A stretch of DNA of 55,252 nucleotides from Perkinsus olseni (lineage: Eukaryota > Perkinsozoa > Perkinsida). How positions within the stretch are numbered: position 1 is the stretch's first letter; the number at the start of each line of letters is the position of its first letter. The notes under the pieces were generated by a model, which made no database searches, was not told the DNA's origin, and saw only the letters and a list, made by a program, of their open reading frames with translations. The position numbers and the translations under genes are program-made. Of this stretch, positions 10,939 through 19,978 are shown in pieces. The stretch spans positions 1-55,252 of the forward strand of contig JABANN010000186.1 in assembly GCA_013115125.1 (NCBI GenBank), written 5' to 3'.

Positions 10939-11814
10939 GGAATAGATAGGTTAAAATGACGATGACTGAGACGTAGAAAATTGGCTCTGACTTCTCTGGT
11001 TCAGTACAAGTTCAAGTTCGTCTGTGCCGAACGAATCATGCGCTCAAGCAATCTCGCTCGCCCAGCCGTTTCAAGAAATTCCGAAACGAAGGATTTAGCG
11101 CGCGCCCATGACGGCGCAAGTTCGCTGCCGCGGAGCAAACGGGTGGTATGCGGTTACTTTGGGACGTTGACTTAGGCCTGAGCGCAGGAAGCTGTCTAGT
11201 GTCATGATCAGCATCAGGAGGAGCGGGATAAGACTTCTGTCTGCGGCCGCGGATGTGATATCAAGGAGACTTCTTCCACCCAATCCGGCAAGCAGAGGGG
11301 TCGGAAAAGCTACTTTACGCAGGACAAAATATTTCTGCGGACGTACCATTGACGCTCTTGGCGACTTCCCAAATTCCTCATTCCGCAGGGATATTTTTTC
11401 CAAAGGTTCGAATCGAAACGCACTTGTCAGCTGTCGGAATCCCCTGGGATGGCCATTACACGGGTTGGTGTTGCGTTATCGTCAGCCAATGGGCGAATAT
11501 AGGCTACAACGAGAACGCTGGAAAACCCCCATGCGTGCAACAGCTCAGCAGTATGGTCTGGCCCCTGCCGAAGGATGTGGGCAGTATCGCTTATTGAATA
11601 CTATTCACTAACACTATCATGAAATGCATCTTCAGTAGCGCGTCTTCGTTGATGCAGAAGTCGCTGCGAGCTTCCTGTGGATCCACAGTGTGTCTCCGGA
11701 ACATTCCTGTGTGTTCCGAGAGGTTAGTCCTCGGCATGACACATCCAAGGGTCCGAAACAAACACAAGCCAACGTCGTCAAGTTGAGAATCATATCCGTC
11801 TACAAGGAGCATGC
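10939..11814. other. Spacer with an unassigned plus-strand ORF
   Basis: Divergent from the coiled-coil gene. A plus-strand frame from 11204 to 11611 (135 codons) begins MISIRRSGIRLL with an Arg-rich N-terminus that could be a presequence. A second overlapping frame from 11349 reads equally well, so neither is called. Nothing else was seen. Confidence 0.3.
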
Positions 11815-13150
11815 TCAAATGATCTGCTTGATCTCCAAGAAGGCCCGCATGTAGTGCAATTGCAATGCCGCCAAGATCAGCACACTGGACAGATGTGCTA
11901 CTGTCCACCAAAGAACTCGAGAGTTCGTCGACTCTGCTGTGTCTGTCATGTTCGGCAAAAACAATCTCAACAGGATAGCGAGCAGCAATGCGCAGCTTAC
12001 TGCGATGCACCGCCTCTCTCGCAACGCTATAACGCTGCTGATCCATCAGAGTATCGACCTGTGCACGGTGATTATGAAGACCCACTTTACTACCTATTTA
12101 CTGTCGCACCTTGCTCTTCAGTATCTCCACGAGGTACTTCAGTTCATTGGTATGATCGGTGGTCGCCGCTTGGTCCCCCCCTCGTGACCCATTCTGGCTA
12201 TCGGATTTCTGGAAATAAAAGCTGTAATAGAAGCCTGGGCCCTTCGACCCCCTAGTGGTGAGTGGCACTCACCACTAGGGGGTCGAAGGGCCCACTCACT
12301 GAGTGCTATGTATTTGAGTTGCATTGGAAGCCTGTTGGGCTGGGCTGGGGTAACATGTACACAATTATTATCAGCCTCCGTAGCTCAGTCGGTAGAGCGC
12401 GGCCCTTTTAAGGCCGTGGTCGTGGGTTCGAGCCCCGCCGGAGGTGTTTTTCCAGCGTAAAAATCCGAGACGCGCGTTGCCTTGCGATTAGGTGACACGA
12501 TTACCTTCTCTATTCGAAGACTGAAACTAACTGTCTGAACGCCCTTCGTCCTCGAGGCAAAACATAGCTTGTACGTTCCTGGCTGGCCTGGCAACATTGG
12601 ATAGTACGTTACCAACCTCGGATTGCACATAGTACAAATTCGACAATACGCGCGCGTAAACTCACTGACGGGGACCGCTAGACGACCCTTGTGGTCGTGG
12701 CCCTCCCATACAGAACTGGGGGTTCCACCATCTACTCTCGTCACCGTGGCCACAACCCCTGAGAGGTGGCTGCATCCTGTCGATTTCCTACTCAGCTGCT
12801 TCGAACTTCTTAGCTCACCTTCGTAGCCGTTTCTCCCCACACTGTCATAGCTCCCTTCAATGACTGAGCCAGAATCCACTTCCGGGAGGCCGAAGCATTC
12901 AACTAAAGTTCAGAGAATGTCAAGCACGCACACTGTTAGTTCGATCTCTCCACTAGAACCTTCATGAGTAAAGAGCTCGGCTCTGCAGAGACTTACCCTG
13001 GGCGTGGGGCTTGAGTTCGAAGAACAGCGCCGCCACCTCTGACAGGTGCGAAACAAATCCGATGATACCGATGGTAGCAAGCTTGATCATCATGAAAGCA
13101 AGAGGAGCCCTAGAACGACGCAAGTTGCCCCACATCGCGGCGGATCTCAT
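11815..13150 (-). CDS. p24/TMED family cargo receptor (GOLD domain), six exons
   Basis: Exons (in gene order) 13150-12997, 12902-12819, 12776-12505, 12208-12110, 12058-12001 and 11942-11815 join in phase to 264 residues. An N-terminal hydrophobic segment precedes a GOLD-type lumenal domain starting at ECFGLPEV and containing the GTYKLCF motif of the family. A helix follows (NELKYLVEILKSKVDTLMDQ, then YSVAREAVHR), then the hallmark ESTNSRVLWW just before the single membrane helix, and a short cytosolic tail with aromatic and basic residues (RAFLEIKQII). Family members cycle between ER and Golgi and sort cargo into COPI/COPII vesicles. The intron at 12209-12504 contains a tRNA-Lys gene on the opposite strand and a 57-bp palindrome. 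Confidence 0.87.
12238..12294. repeat. Perfect 28-bp-arm palindrome in a p24 intron
   Basis: Two exactly complementary 28-base arms flank a single central base, running from GGGCCCTTCGACC to GGTCGAAGGGCCC. It lies 79 bp upstream of the tRNA-Lys gene and inside the p24 intron. The perfect match implies recent origin or maintenance. Confidence 0.9.
12374..12446 (+). tRNA. tRNA-Lys (anticodon TTT)
   Basis: A 73-nt cloverleaf: acceptor GCCTCCG pairs with CGGAGGT (last pair G-T) and the D arm is GCTCAGTCGGTAGAGC. The anticodon stem CGGCC/GGCCG encloses loop CTTTTAA with anticodon TTT, and the T arm is GTGGG-TTCGAGC-CCCGC. Box A and box B promoter elements are internal, and a T run follows at once as a Pol III stop. 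There is no intron. The gene lies antisense inside an intron of the p24 gene. Confidence 0.97.
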
Positions 13151-13334
13151 AGGATTTTTTCGGGATTATCACCTCCATTTTCATCAAATTGATACATACA
13201 AACACGCGAATTGCGCGGACGAATGGTAACGGCTCTTCAAAAGGTTCGGCAGATATCCTTCTGAGGGCACACTCAGCAACTCAACGAGCTTACACGATAC
13301 CGAAAGTCTGTTGTTGAACGGAGAGAAGAGAGGT

Positions 13335-16276
13335 TCACTTGTATTTCGCAAATTCGAGAGTCATTGCCTCGCAAGCGCTGCTGGCTTTGAATCCAATGTC
13401 GGCCTCTTCCGCTATTCTTGTCATCTCGTCATCAGTGAGCTCGAACGAGCTGACCGTAGTCATATTGGAAGCAACCCTTTTAAGGTTGCTTGTCTTGGGG
13501 ATCGTAACGATACCTGCGACGGCTAAAATCGTGGCAGCAAGTATGTTCCCGCTGCGTCGTCAGAACCGCTGCAGCGCCAAGCTGGACGCATACCAAAAGC
13601 GAATAACGTCTCTATTGTTAAACAGGGTCTCTCGGGCTAACTCCAATCCGTGCGCTTCAGATAATTGCCGAGCTTTGCTCACGACTTCGGGTGGGAGCGG
13701 CTGAGCTTGGTATTTCCTCGGAGGCCTTAACGGTCATACTCACAATGCACGACGCGCTCTCCGAAGCTCGTAGTACACGGGTTCTATGAGTGATGATGCT
13801 ATTATCATGAAAGCATATCATACATCAATACAGTGCGGTCGAAAAAGGGTCACAGCTTAAATGGTCCAGATCAGCTGTGGACAAAATTTTCCGACCAGAC
13901 TGTATCTATGATGAGGGATGATGCGATGAGAGTAATGACATTCTTCTTCTTCTTCTTCTTCTTCTTCTTCTTGTGCAGCACCCCTTCGACCGGGCAGGTG
14001 ATAGCCAGTATAGGGGTATAGCTGCGGGCTCAGTTGCTGCCTGAGCCCTGGTAGGAACATAGAGATAGCACGTTACACCGCACAGGGTACTATAGCTGTA
14101 ATGACATTAATCAATATGGGTACGATGATTGAACGGGTTTATAGATTGAATAAAAACGATTTAGCGGTGATGAGGGCCTCTGAGGGTTTCTGAGGGCGAT
14201 TGCGCCCGCACAATTACTACCAGATTGTAGTGCCCAACGGAGGCAGACATCAGCCTCCTGCACTCCATGAGCGGCTGCTACGTCCTGGACGACCCGATTA
14301 TCCTTAGAACCGAACATCTTGCATCGTGCTAGCGGGCAGAACCCCATGATCACTATGCCGTGTTTATCACAGTACCTGGGCTTGACGATTCTCAGTAATA
14401 ACCAGTCTGGCTGAGCGGGGCTTCCAGGACACCGACTACACTTGAATTTGACCATATTATGCGGCGGTTCATTTCATTTCTATTAGCTAAGAATTGGACG
14501 CAGAGACATACATCGCGAAGGGCTTGATGCAAGCATATGATCGAAAAGCATGATTCACAATATACTCTGGACCGAGTTGCGGGTCGAAATGGCCAGAGAG
14601 CCACGCCAGCCGAGAAGACGTCCCCCAAGCGGGCGTGGGCTACCAGCACTGCGCAGAGGTCCATCCCAAACCGGAGCGACGGAGGCGCGATGCGGGTGCT
14701 ACCTTCTAAGCTCTTTCTGCTGCAACCATGGGTGCAGCTCTACTTGGTTAACTGCTGGATACTCGTCTCCAGTGGCTTCAACCAGGTTTTCGATCTGCTC
14801 GATACCGAAGTTGGACACTCCGATAAATCGGCATTTCCCCTGAGATGTCAAACCTCCATCCCCACCACCTACTTTCCGAGGACCCAACACGGGAGAGAGA
14901 AGAAAAACTAATTGCGGTCTGCAATTCGCCGATGGGCAGGTCCTCGGTTCAGGGCGCGTGAGGGCGGGCTCTCATCATCATGGTACCCTGGCTTTTTTGT
15001 GCCATTTTCCCGATGGTCGGGTTAGCGTACTTCTGCAGTGCAGAAGTGAGATTCTGAGAAGGCACTGCGCGCCCTCATCATCACAATCCTCAGCCTCTCA
15101 TTTGATGCATTTTTCGATGGTTCTGTTAGCGTTCTTCTGTACTGCGTGGTGCGAGAATACGGCCGGCGCACCATTCAGAAGTGCGTTTTGTCAGTCACTG
15201 ACCAACGCACTTCCGAATGGTGACTGACCGTCAGTGGTAGAGTGGATGACTGTTAATCAGTAAGTCATCAATTCGAATCACGGCGCATCGACATCCGGCT
15301 CTGAGACCCGAACTGAGAGCCGGGCTCTCCACCTTCGCATAGTGGTATTTACGAAATTCGCATCAACTCATTTCCGCGCTGCGACAGCCGAGCCGCATTG
15401 TAGTATTCATAAAACCGTAACCTACATTTACTACCTCATGCCGAAGCCTCTTCAGCGTGCACCAAGTCTCCACCAGCTTCCCTCCGGCAGGGGTGTGTAT
15501 CAGTACCAAATCCGCATAGTCCGTCTTCAACTTCGCCAAGCTCTCTTCAATGCTCACTCTCGTCGCACGCTCGCCGTGATTCAACTGATTAACCTGAATA
15601 GTACCAAGCCACTATGGTATCGATAATGCCACCCATCAAGTATCCCTTTCGATCAAGCAATCCACCACACGGTGAAAGCAAACTCCGTTCGAGAAAATCC
15701 AGATAGGGGTTGCTCAACTAAAATGATTATTCCAATATTCCCCTCCATTCTGATTAAAGATGCGTCCCTGTAAGGTGTGTTAATCCCCCGGCGGACCATA
15801 TCGCGGCGCGCAGCACTTAACAGACAATTTCATATCACGATAGTCGCCGACACACAGCTCAGTTCCTGTCGACTCCGCGGTGGTACCGCTCGTTCCATCC
15901 CTCATTCTCGCATACCACCGCGCACCTTTATCCCCAGTGGCACACCCACCATGAACAGCAGGTACTAGTCAATAACTCTCTCACAGGTCTACTACACCAG
16001 TGAAGCATACCCAGCCGCTACTACCTTAGTCACAATAAAAATATCTTCCCTAAGGACCCCAGACTCCACCACGCCTTGCCCCACTTCCTCCTCGTTCTCG
16101 TACATCTGCGCTGTGTCGATCAATCTGTATCCACATTGCAGAGCATATTTCACAGCCTCTCGGCATTCACCGTCGTTCGCCAGCCACGTGCCGAGCCCGA
16201 AAGTCGGGATGCTGCCTCCCCCCTTGGAAGAAGCCAACTCCAGAGACTGCGGGGTGTCTGGCAAAGACGATGACAT
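13335..16276 (-). CDS. Aldo-keto reductase, five exons
   Basis: Exons 16276-16025, 15593-15435, 14839-14703, 14375-14221 and 13513-13335 join in phase to 293 residues, a normal AKR length. The (beta/alpha)8 barrel landmarks are all present: GLGTW, the [13 protein letters not shown] motif with catalytic Asp and Tyr, IVTK with catalytic Lys, DLVLIHTP with catalytic His, [24 protein letters not shown] and the NADP-binding [15 protein letters not shown]. It should reduce carbonyls with NADPH in the cytosol; the substrate is unknown. The introns are long (432-707 nt) and repeat-filled: a (TTC)n tract, a dispersed repeat, a tandem duplication, a hairpin and a tRNA-Asn-like relic. An AKR-like frame in the last intron (about 13560-13700) may be a relic or alternative exon. 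Confidence 0.93.
13941..14033. repeat. (TTC)11 microsatellite joined to a dispersed repeat (copy A)
   Basis: Eleven TTC units (13941-13972) are followed by about 65 bp beginning GTGCAGCACC and including GTGATAGCCAGTATAGGGG and TATAGCTGCGGGCT. The same block, including the CTTCTTCT side, recurs in reverse complement at 24545-24618. This is therefore one interspersed element with a TTC-type end. Confidence 0.8.
14964..15155. repeat. Diverged direct repeat, about 95-100 bp unit, two copies
   Basis: CTCATCATCA...GATGGT..GGTTAGCG.ACTTCTG (from 14969) recurs as CTCATCATCA...GATGGTTCTGTTAGCGTTCTTCTG (from 15071). Both lie in an intron of the aldo-keto reductase gene. Confidence 0.6.
15169..15222. 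repeat. Hairpin with 26-bp arms
   Basis: CACCATTC.GAAGTGCGTT..TCAGT and its complement flank a short centre, with about two mismatches. It abuts the tRNA-Asn-like sequence at 15224 and lies in an AKR intron. Confidence 0.7.
15224..15290 (+). pseudogene. tRNA-Asn(GTT)-like relic
   Basis: TCAGTGGTAGAGT (D arm), GACTGTTAATC (an Asn-type anticodon loop with GTT) and ATTCGAATC (T loop) are in the right order and spacing. The T stem and acceptor stem do not pair, so it looks like a tRNA-derived relic, not a working gene. Confidence 0.5.
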
Positions 16277-16454
16277 TCTCAAGCTACTCCAATGCTGACG
16301 AATATAACCCAGTAGCTTTAACCTACGGCTCGCTGCCTTCAACAGGATTTTCTCATCACTATCTGCGTCGGATCTACACTTATCTGTTGCAACTGCAACA
16401 CAACAGTACCGTCAAGCGCCAGAATGGAGCAACTTTGTGAGACAGCAGAGAGTA

Positions 16455-16982
16455 CTAATTATTTGCAGTGCTAGTAGCAGAAGTAGTGGTGGTTGCATTG
16501 GGAGTGGTAGTGGTAGTATTAGTCGTGGTAGTAGCAGTAGAAGAGCAAGCAAAACAGGTACATGCAGGTATGGTAGCATTCTGGCAAAGATCGCATCCAC
16601 AACACTTAACATGATACTTATCATCATCACCCAATTGTTGATAAACTGGAAAATTCTTCCTCTCGCCAGACACAGAGGAAGAGGAGGGGCGTGAGATCGA
16701 AGGACCACCATACTCGTCGTTTCCGCTTGACAAATACTGATTATTACTTTTTGCTGATCTCGCTGCTGCTGATGCATTAATCAGCCTAGCAGGCACCACC
16801 GCTTGAGCGATATCATCCACACTGGTGTCCACGAATTCAAACCTCAGAATGAAAAAAGTCAGACGAAAAAGAACAATAATCAGCATCAAACACCTACGAG
16901 CAAATCCCATACCCAGCATGACCCCATCCAGTACCGCTGTTATCCATAAAAACAAATATCCCACCACCCGGAACGCTGTCAT
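16455..16982 (-). CDS. Membrane protein with Cys-rich segment and Thr/Asn-rich C-terminus
   Basis: The ORF from ATG 16982 gives 175 residues. The first 60 contain two hydrophobic segments (GYLFLWITAVLDGVML and CLMLIIVLFRLTFFIL). A polar Ser/Asn region follows, then a cysteine cluster (CCGCDLCQNATIPACTCFAC), and the end is a low-complexity Thr/Asn/Ala tail. It could be a two-pass protein or a signal sequence plus one anchor. The tail resembles an O-glycosylated stalk. It lies just upstream of the aldo-keto reductase gene on the same strand. I do not recognise a family, and an upstream exon cannot be excluded. Confidence 0.5.
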   Translation of the reverse strand: MTAFRVVGYLFLWITAVLDGVMLGMGFARRCLMLIIVLFRLTFFILRFEFVDTSVDDIAQAVVPARLINASAAARSAKSNNQYLSSGNDEYGGPSISRPSSSSVSGERKNFPVYQQLGDDDKYHVKCCGCDLCQNATIPACTCFACSSTATTTTNTTTTTPNATTTTSATSTANN

Positions 16983-17340
16983 CCAAGTCAAATCCGATGA
17001 TTACAAAAGCATGTGACCCTTGGACGCGCAGTCGCTGCTGCTGCTGCTGCTGTTCCTGCTCCTGCTCGGTCGACTGAGATTGAGGGATGACGTCAATCGA
17101 ACTCTCGTAGTCACGACGTGGTCGTGGGCAAAATGGGTGCTATTCATAAAGCCATAACCGATATATGCCCATTCTCGAAACAACCAAATTGGACTACCCA
17201 TTTCCATTATGCATCACTCATTTCCATGAACATATAATACGCCGCTCGAAAGTCTGGAATGTTTGGTACCCCGCGAACTGAATACAAGACTTTCTTCAAA
17301 AAAAAAGAAAGCGCTATCTTGAGGGAGCCTCTCTGCCGTT

Positions 17341-17403
17341 ATAGTCCATCTTCTGACGAATTGCGTGAAGAATCTTCACGCAACTCGTCAGAAGATGGAC
17401 TAT
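17341..17403. repeat. Hairpin with 30-bp arms (one mismatch)
   Basis: ATAGTCCATCTTCTGACGA..GCGTGAAG and its complement flank AAT, matching at 29 of 30 positions. Weaker pairing (GCCGTTA/TAACGGC) continues outside the arms. It lies between two small minus-strand genes. Confidence 0.85.
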
Positions 17404-17440
17404 CTGCACTAACGGCATCTTCACTGAAGATGTACTTGTA

Positions 17441-17959
17441 TTAATATACCACATTTCGCGTTACTTGCCCTTCTCTCTCATTTTCTTGATTGTATACTGA
17501 ACCCCCTAACAATATATTTCTTATTATTTTCCTCCATATGAGATAGCCATACACACAGTGTTCCACAACGTCAGCCTCAACATCGTGCGAAAAATCTAAA
17601 ATGTTGTATCCTTCTGAGAGGGAGCTTACTATTTTTACTATTCCACTATCAAATAAGGAAAAGGTAACATGCAATACGTTCTTGTTGCTTTGCGTTGCTC
17701 TATCCTTCACGCCATAGTAAGCGCCTCTTCTCCTGTCATTAATATGTTTTCGTACTCCCACCGCCACAGCACACGCCGTTTGGACGAGCACTCTCCTTAT
17801 GAGTAATGATAAACCAACTGCCGGATAACTACCGTACGCCCACGCCTTCAACGGCAGTATCGCCAGTGACGTCTTCGCATCAGCATTGTCATTATCGACC
17901 ACCCTATGATAGGCTCCTAAGAAGATGAAAATTATAATAGGACAAACACCGATGTGCAT
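17441..17959 (-). CDS. Secreted or signal-anchored protein, unknown function
   Basis: Single-exon ORF of 172 residues with a strongly hydrophobic start (MHIGVCPIIIFIFLGAY) that reads as a signal peptide. The rest is mixed, with few cysteines and aromatic-rich C-terminal words (VVEHCVYGYLIWRKIIRNIL). The first in-frame ATG was chosen because it puts the signal peptide first. No family recognised. Confidence 0.5.
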   Translation of the reverse strand: MHIGVCPIIIFIFLGAYHRVVDNDNADAKTSLAILPLKAWAYGSYPAVGLSLLIRRVLVQTACAVAVGVRKHINDRRRGAYYGVKDRATQSNKNVLHVTFSLFDSGIVKIVSSLSEGYNILDFSHDVEADVVEHCVYGYLIWRKIIRNILLGGSVYNQENEREGQVTRNVVY

Positions 17960-18132
17960 TCCCGTTTCCGTCTGCGCATCTCCTCGGCATCGACGAAAGA
18001 GAGGCCGATCAAAAAAGACGAAAAGCGTCCGTATAGCCTAACGCAATCGAACAGCACCCGTGATGCTGGCAATCGTTGCGATCCGAATAACCAGTCAAGG
18101 GACACTACTGCCTGTCTACGAATCCCACGGAA

Positions 18133-18177
18133 AAACGGTCGATTCAAGATCAACTGTTGATTTTGAATCGACCGTTT
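18133..18177. repeat. Hairpin with 22-bp arms (one mismatch)
   Basis: AAACGGTCGATTCAAGATCA-AC and its complement flank a single T. It lies in a probable intron between putative minus-strand exons. Confidence 0.85.
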
Positions 18178-18214
18178 GATCATCAACATCCCAGACTGGG
18201 ATTCCCAGTGAATA

Positions 18215-18611
18215 CTGAATGCATACCTTCCGCTAGGGCCTCTCCAAAGCACGACCCATTTATTTTTTCAAGATTCTTTTTCGGCCACGCAGGCAAGAGG
18301 AAGTCCTCTTCTCTGAGCGCTCCACTACTGTCGTCTCTATCATCATCATGATCATCATAATTTTCGCCGGTTACTCTGCCGCTCTGAACATCTCCATACG
18401 GTTGTTCCCGGGCGAGTACGATATTCCGGACATAACTCTCGGCCACGGTATAAAGTGCCAACCTCACACACTGATTCCTTAGCTCAGGTGGGTTAACGGT
18501 GACACGCAGTGATGGCAGTGGTGACACGTCGGCATCAGATAATGAGGAGGAGGCCACTCTGTCGTACACTTGCCCCGGTATACTGTATCTGGAAAGAACC
18601 GGGAAATGCAA
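18215..18611 (-). CDS. Putative exon(s) of an unrecognised protein
   Basis: A minus-strand frame of about 130 codons contains a protein-like stretch (NQCVRLALYTVAESYVRNIV) and an Asp-rich run (YDDHDDDRDD), ending at a plausible donor (G|GTATGC) near 18227. A second open block at about 17935-18115 may be the next exon, but the phases do not agree, so no joined model is given. Family unknown. Confidence 0.35.
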
Positions 18612-18744
18612 GTCCCAGAATCACCATCGGGGGCAACCGACTTTAGCCGAAATTTTTCTTTCGGATTTGTCTGGTGACATGAGACTCCACAACGAGAAAG
18701 AGGTGCGCTCTGCCATGCGTTCCATGGTAGGCGTGTCCCGTCCA

Positions 18745-19516
18745 AAGCACCTCATCCTATACAAAGAGTTACAATTCACGGACAATTCTCTATCGTACAG
18801 CACTCTTCGTTTTCCCCATCAACTTCGGACACTTCAACTCAGGAATCAGTCGCAGTGGCACGACAGATTCTCACCTAGTAGCAGAGAAAGAGCCTATCAG
18901 CCGCGGAGACCTCCTTCCTCTACTGCACTCCTCCTTATCAGATTGTCTACTGGTAGAGCATGTCATGAATTTAGCTGCATATAAAGGGGCGTGCAAGATG
19001 GAGCTGTCATCAATGCTATACTCCCTCTAACGCAGTGTGCCGGTGGGTGAAGATGATAGTTGCTCCCCTCACACTCTGCCATAGCAGCAGCATCGAGAAG
19101 ACAAATGAAAATTATCTACTCATCCACCTACTATCACCATCACCAATGAGACGACGGTATAAACCAAAACCATCGTCTGGAATCATGCTCGTAGTGATAA
19201 CGAATGAACGCGCGATCACCGCCGATAACTACGGAAGATGATATAATTCAAATTTATTCGACAAGTTTTGTCCGAGCAAACTTCTTCCAAAGCCTCGAAT
19301 AACCTTCCTGCCAGCGTGTGAGATCCTCTCATCTCACTCGCCAGGACCTCAACGTACACTCATAACGCTCAAGCTCTACCATACGGATTCAGACTAGTCG
19401 AGAAAGATACCAGCACACATGCCCGCCCAGGCCTCCCCCCTTCTGCACGGACGTGTTCCGCCTTGAAATAACCTCCGCTGGCCTCGCCAGTGCTCTAAGC
19501 ATAAAACCCTCTCTAC
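18745..19516. other. Intergenic region
   Basis: No supported gene. Short frames on both strands lack family features. Confidence 0.3.
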
Positions 19517-19757
19517 AACCTAAGATACCCGGCAGGATACAAAATGACCTCCCTCGCCGCGTAATCAAACTTTTCCCGCGCGCCCATTAATTCCCTTCAA
19601 CCTAAGATACTAGGCAGGATGCGAAGTGACCTCCCTCGCCGCGTAATCAAACTTTTCCCGCGCGCCCATTAATTCCCTTCAACCTAAGATACCCGGCAGG
19701 ATGCGAAGTGACCTCCCTCGCCGCGTAATCCAACTTTTCCCGCGCGCCCATTAATTA
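19517..19757. repeat. 82-bp tandem repeat, nearly three copies
   Basis: Units start at 19517, 19599 and 19681 with AACCTAAGATAC. Each carries a GCCGCGTAATC word and a TTTTCCCGCGCGCCCATTAA word, with a few differences between copies. The latter word looks like an E2F-type site by consensus, but function is unknown. Confidence 0.95.
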
Positions 19758-19978
19758 ATAACAAAAGATTCCTCTTCGTAACCAAGCCAGCACATATGCG
19801 AGAACTCAACCGAGAATGGTGGAAATCATCATCAGCAAATTGTTGCCAACAACGGTGACGACGGTAAAGGTACTGCTGCGAGTAACGAGCCGTTCGGCTA
19901 TTGTACACGCAATCGGTCGATAAGGACCAGCTGATCAACCTTCATACTGCAAAAGCGTATCTTTCACAAGGAGCAGAC

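Noticed and set aside
10375-10959. Leu-rich plus-strand ORF opposite the coiled-coil gene
   Set aside because: It is the complement of Gln/Glu-rich codons; Leu-rich composition is the expected shadow.
12385-12879. Long minus-strand ORF running through the tRNA-Lys gene
   Set aside because: Only its upper part is coding (a p24 exon ending at 12505); the rest is intron and tRNA complement read by chance.
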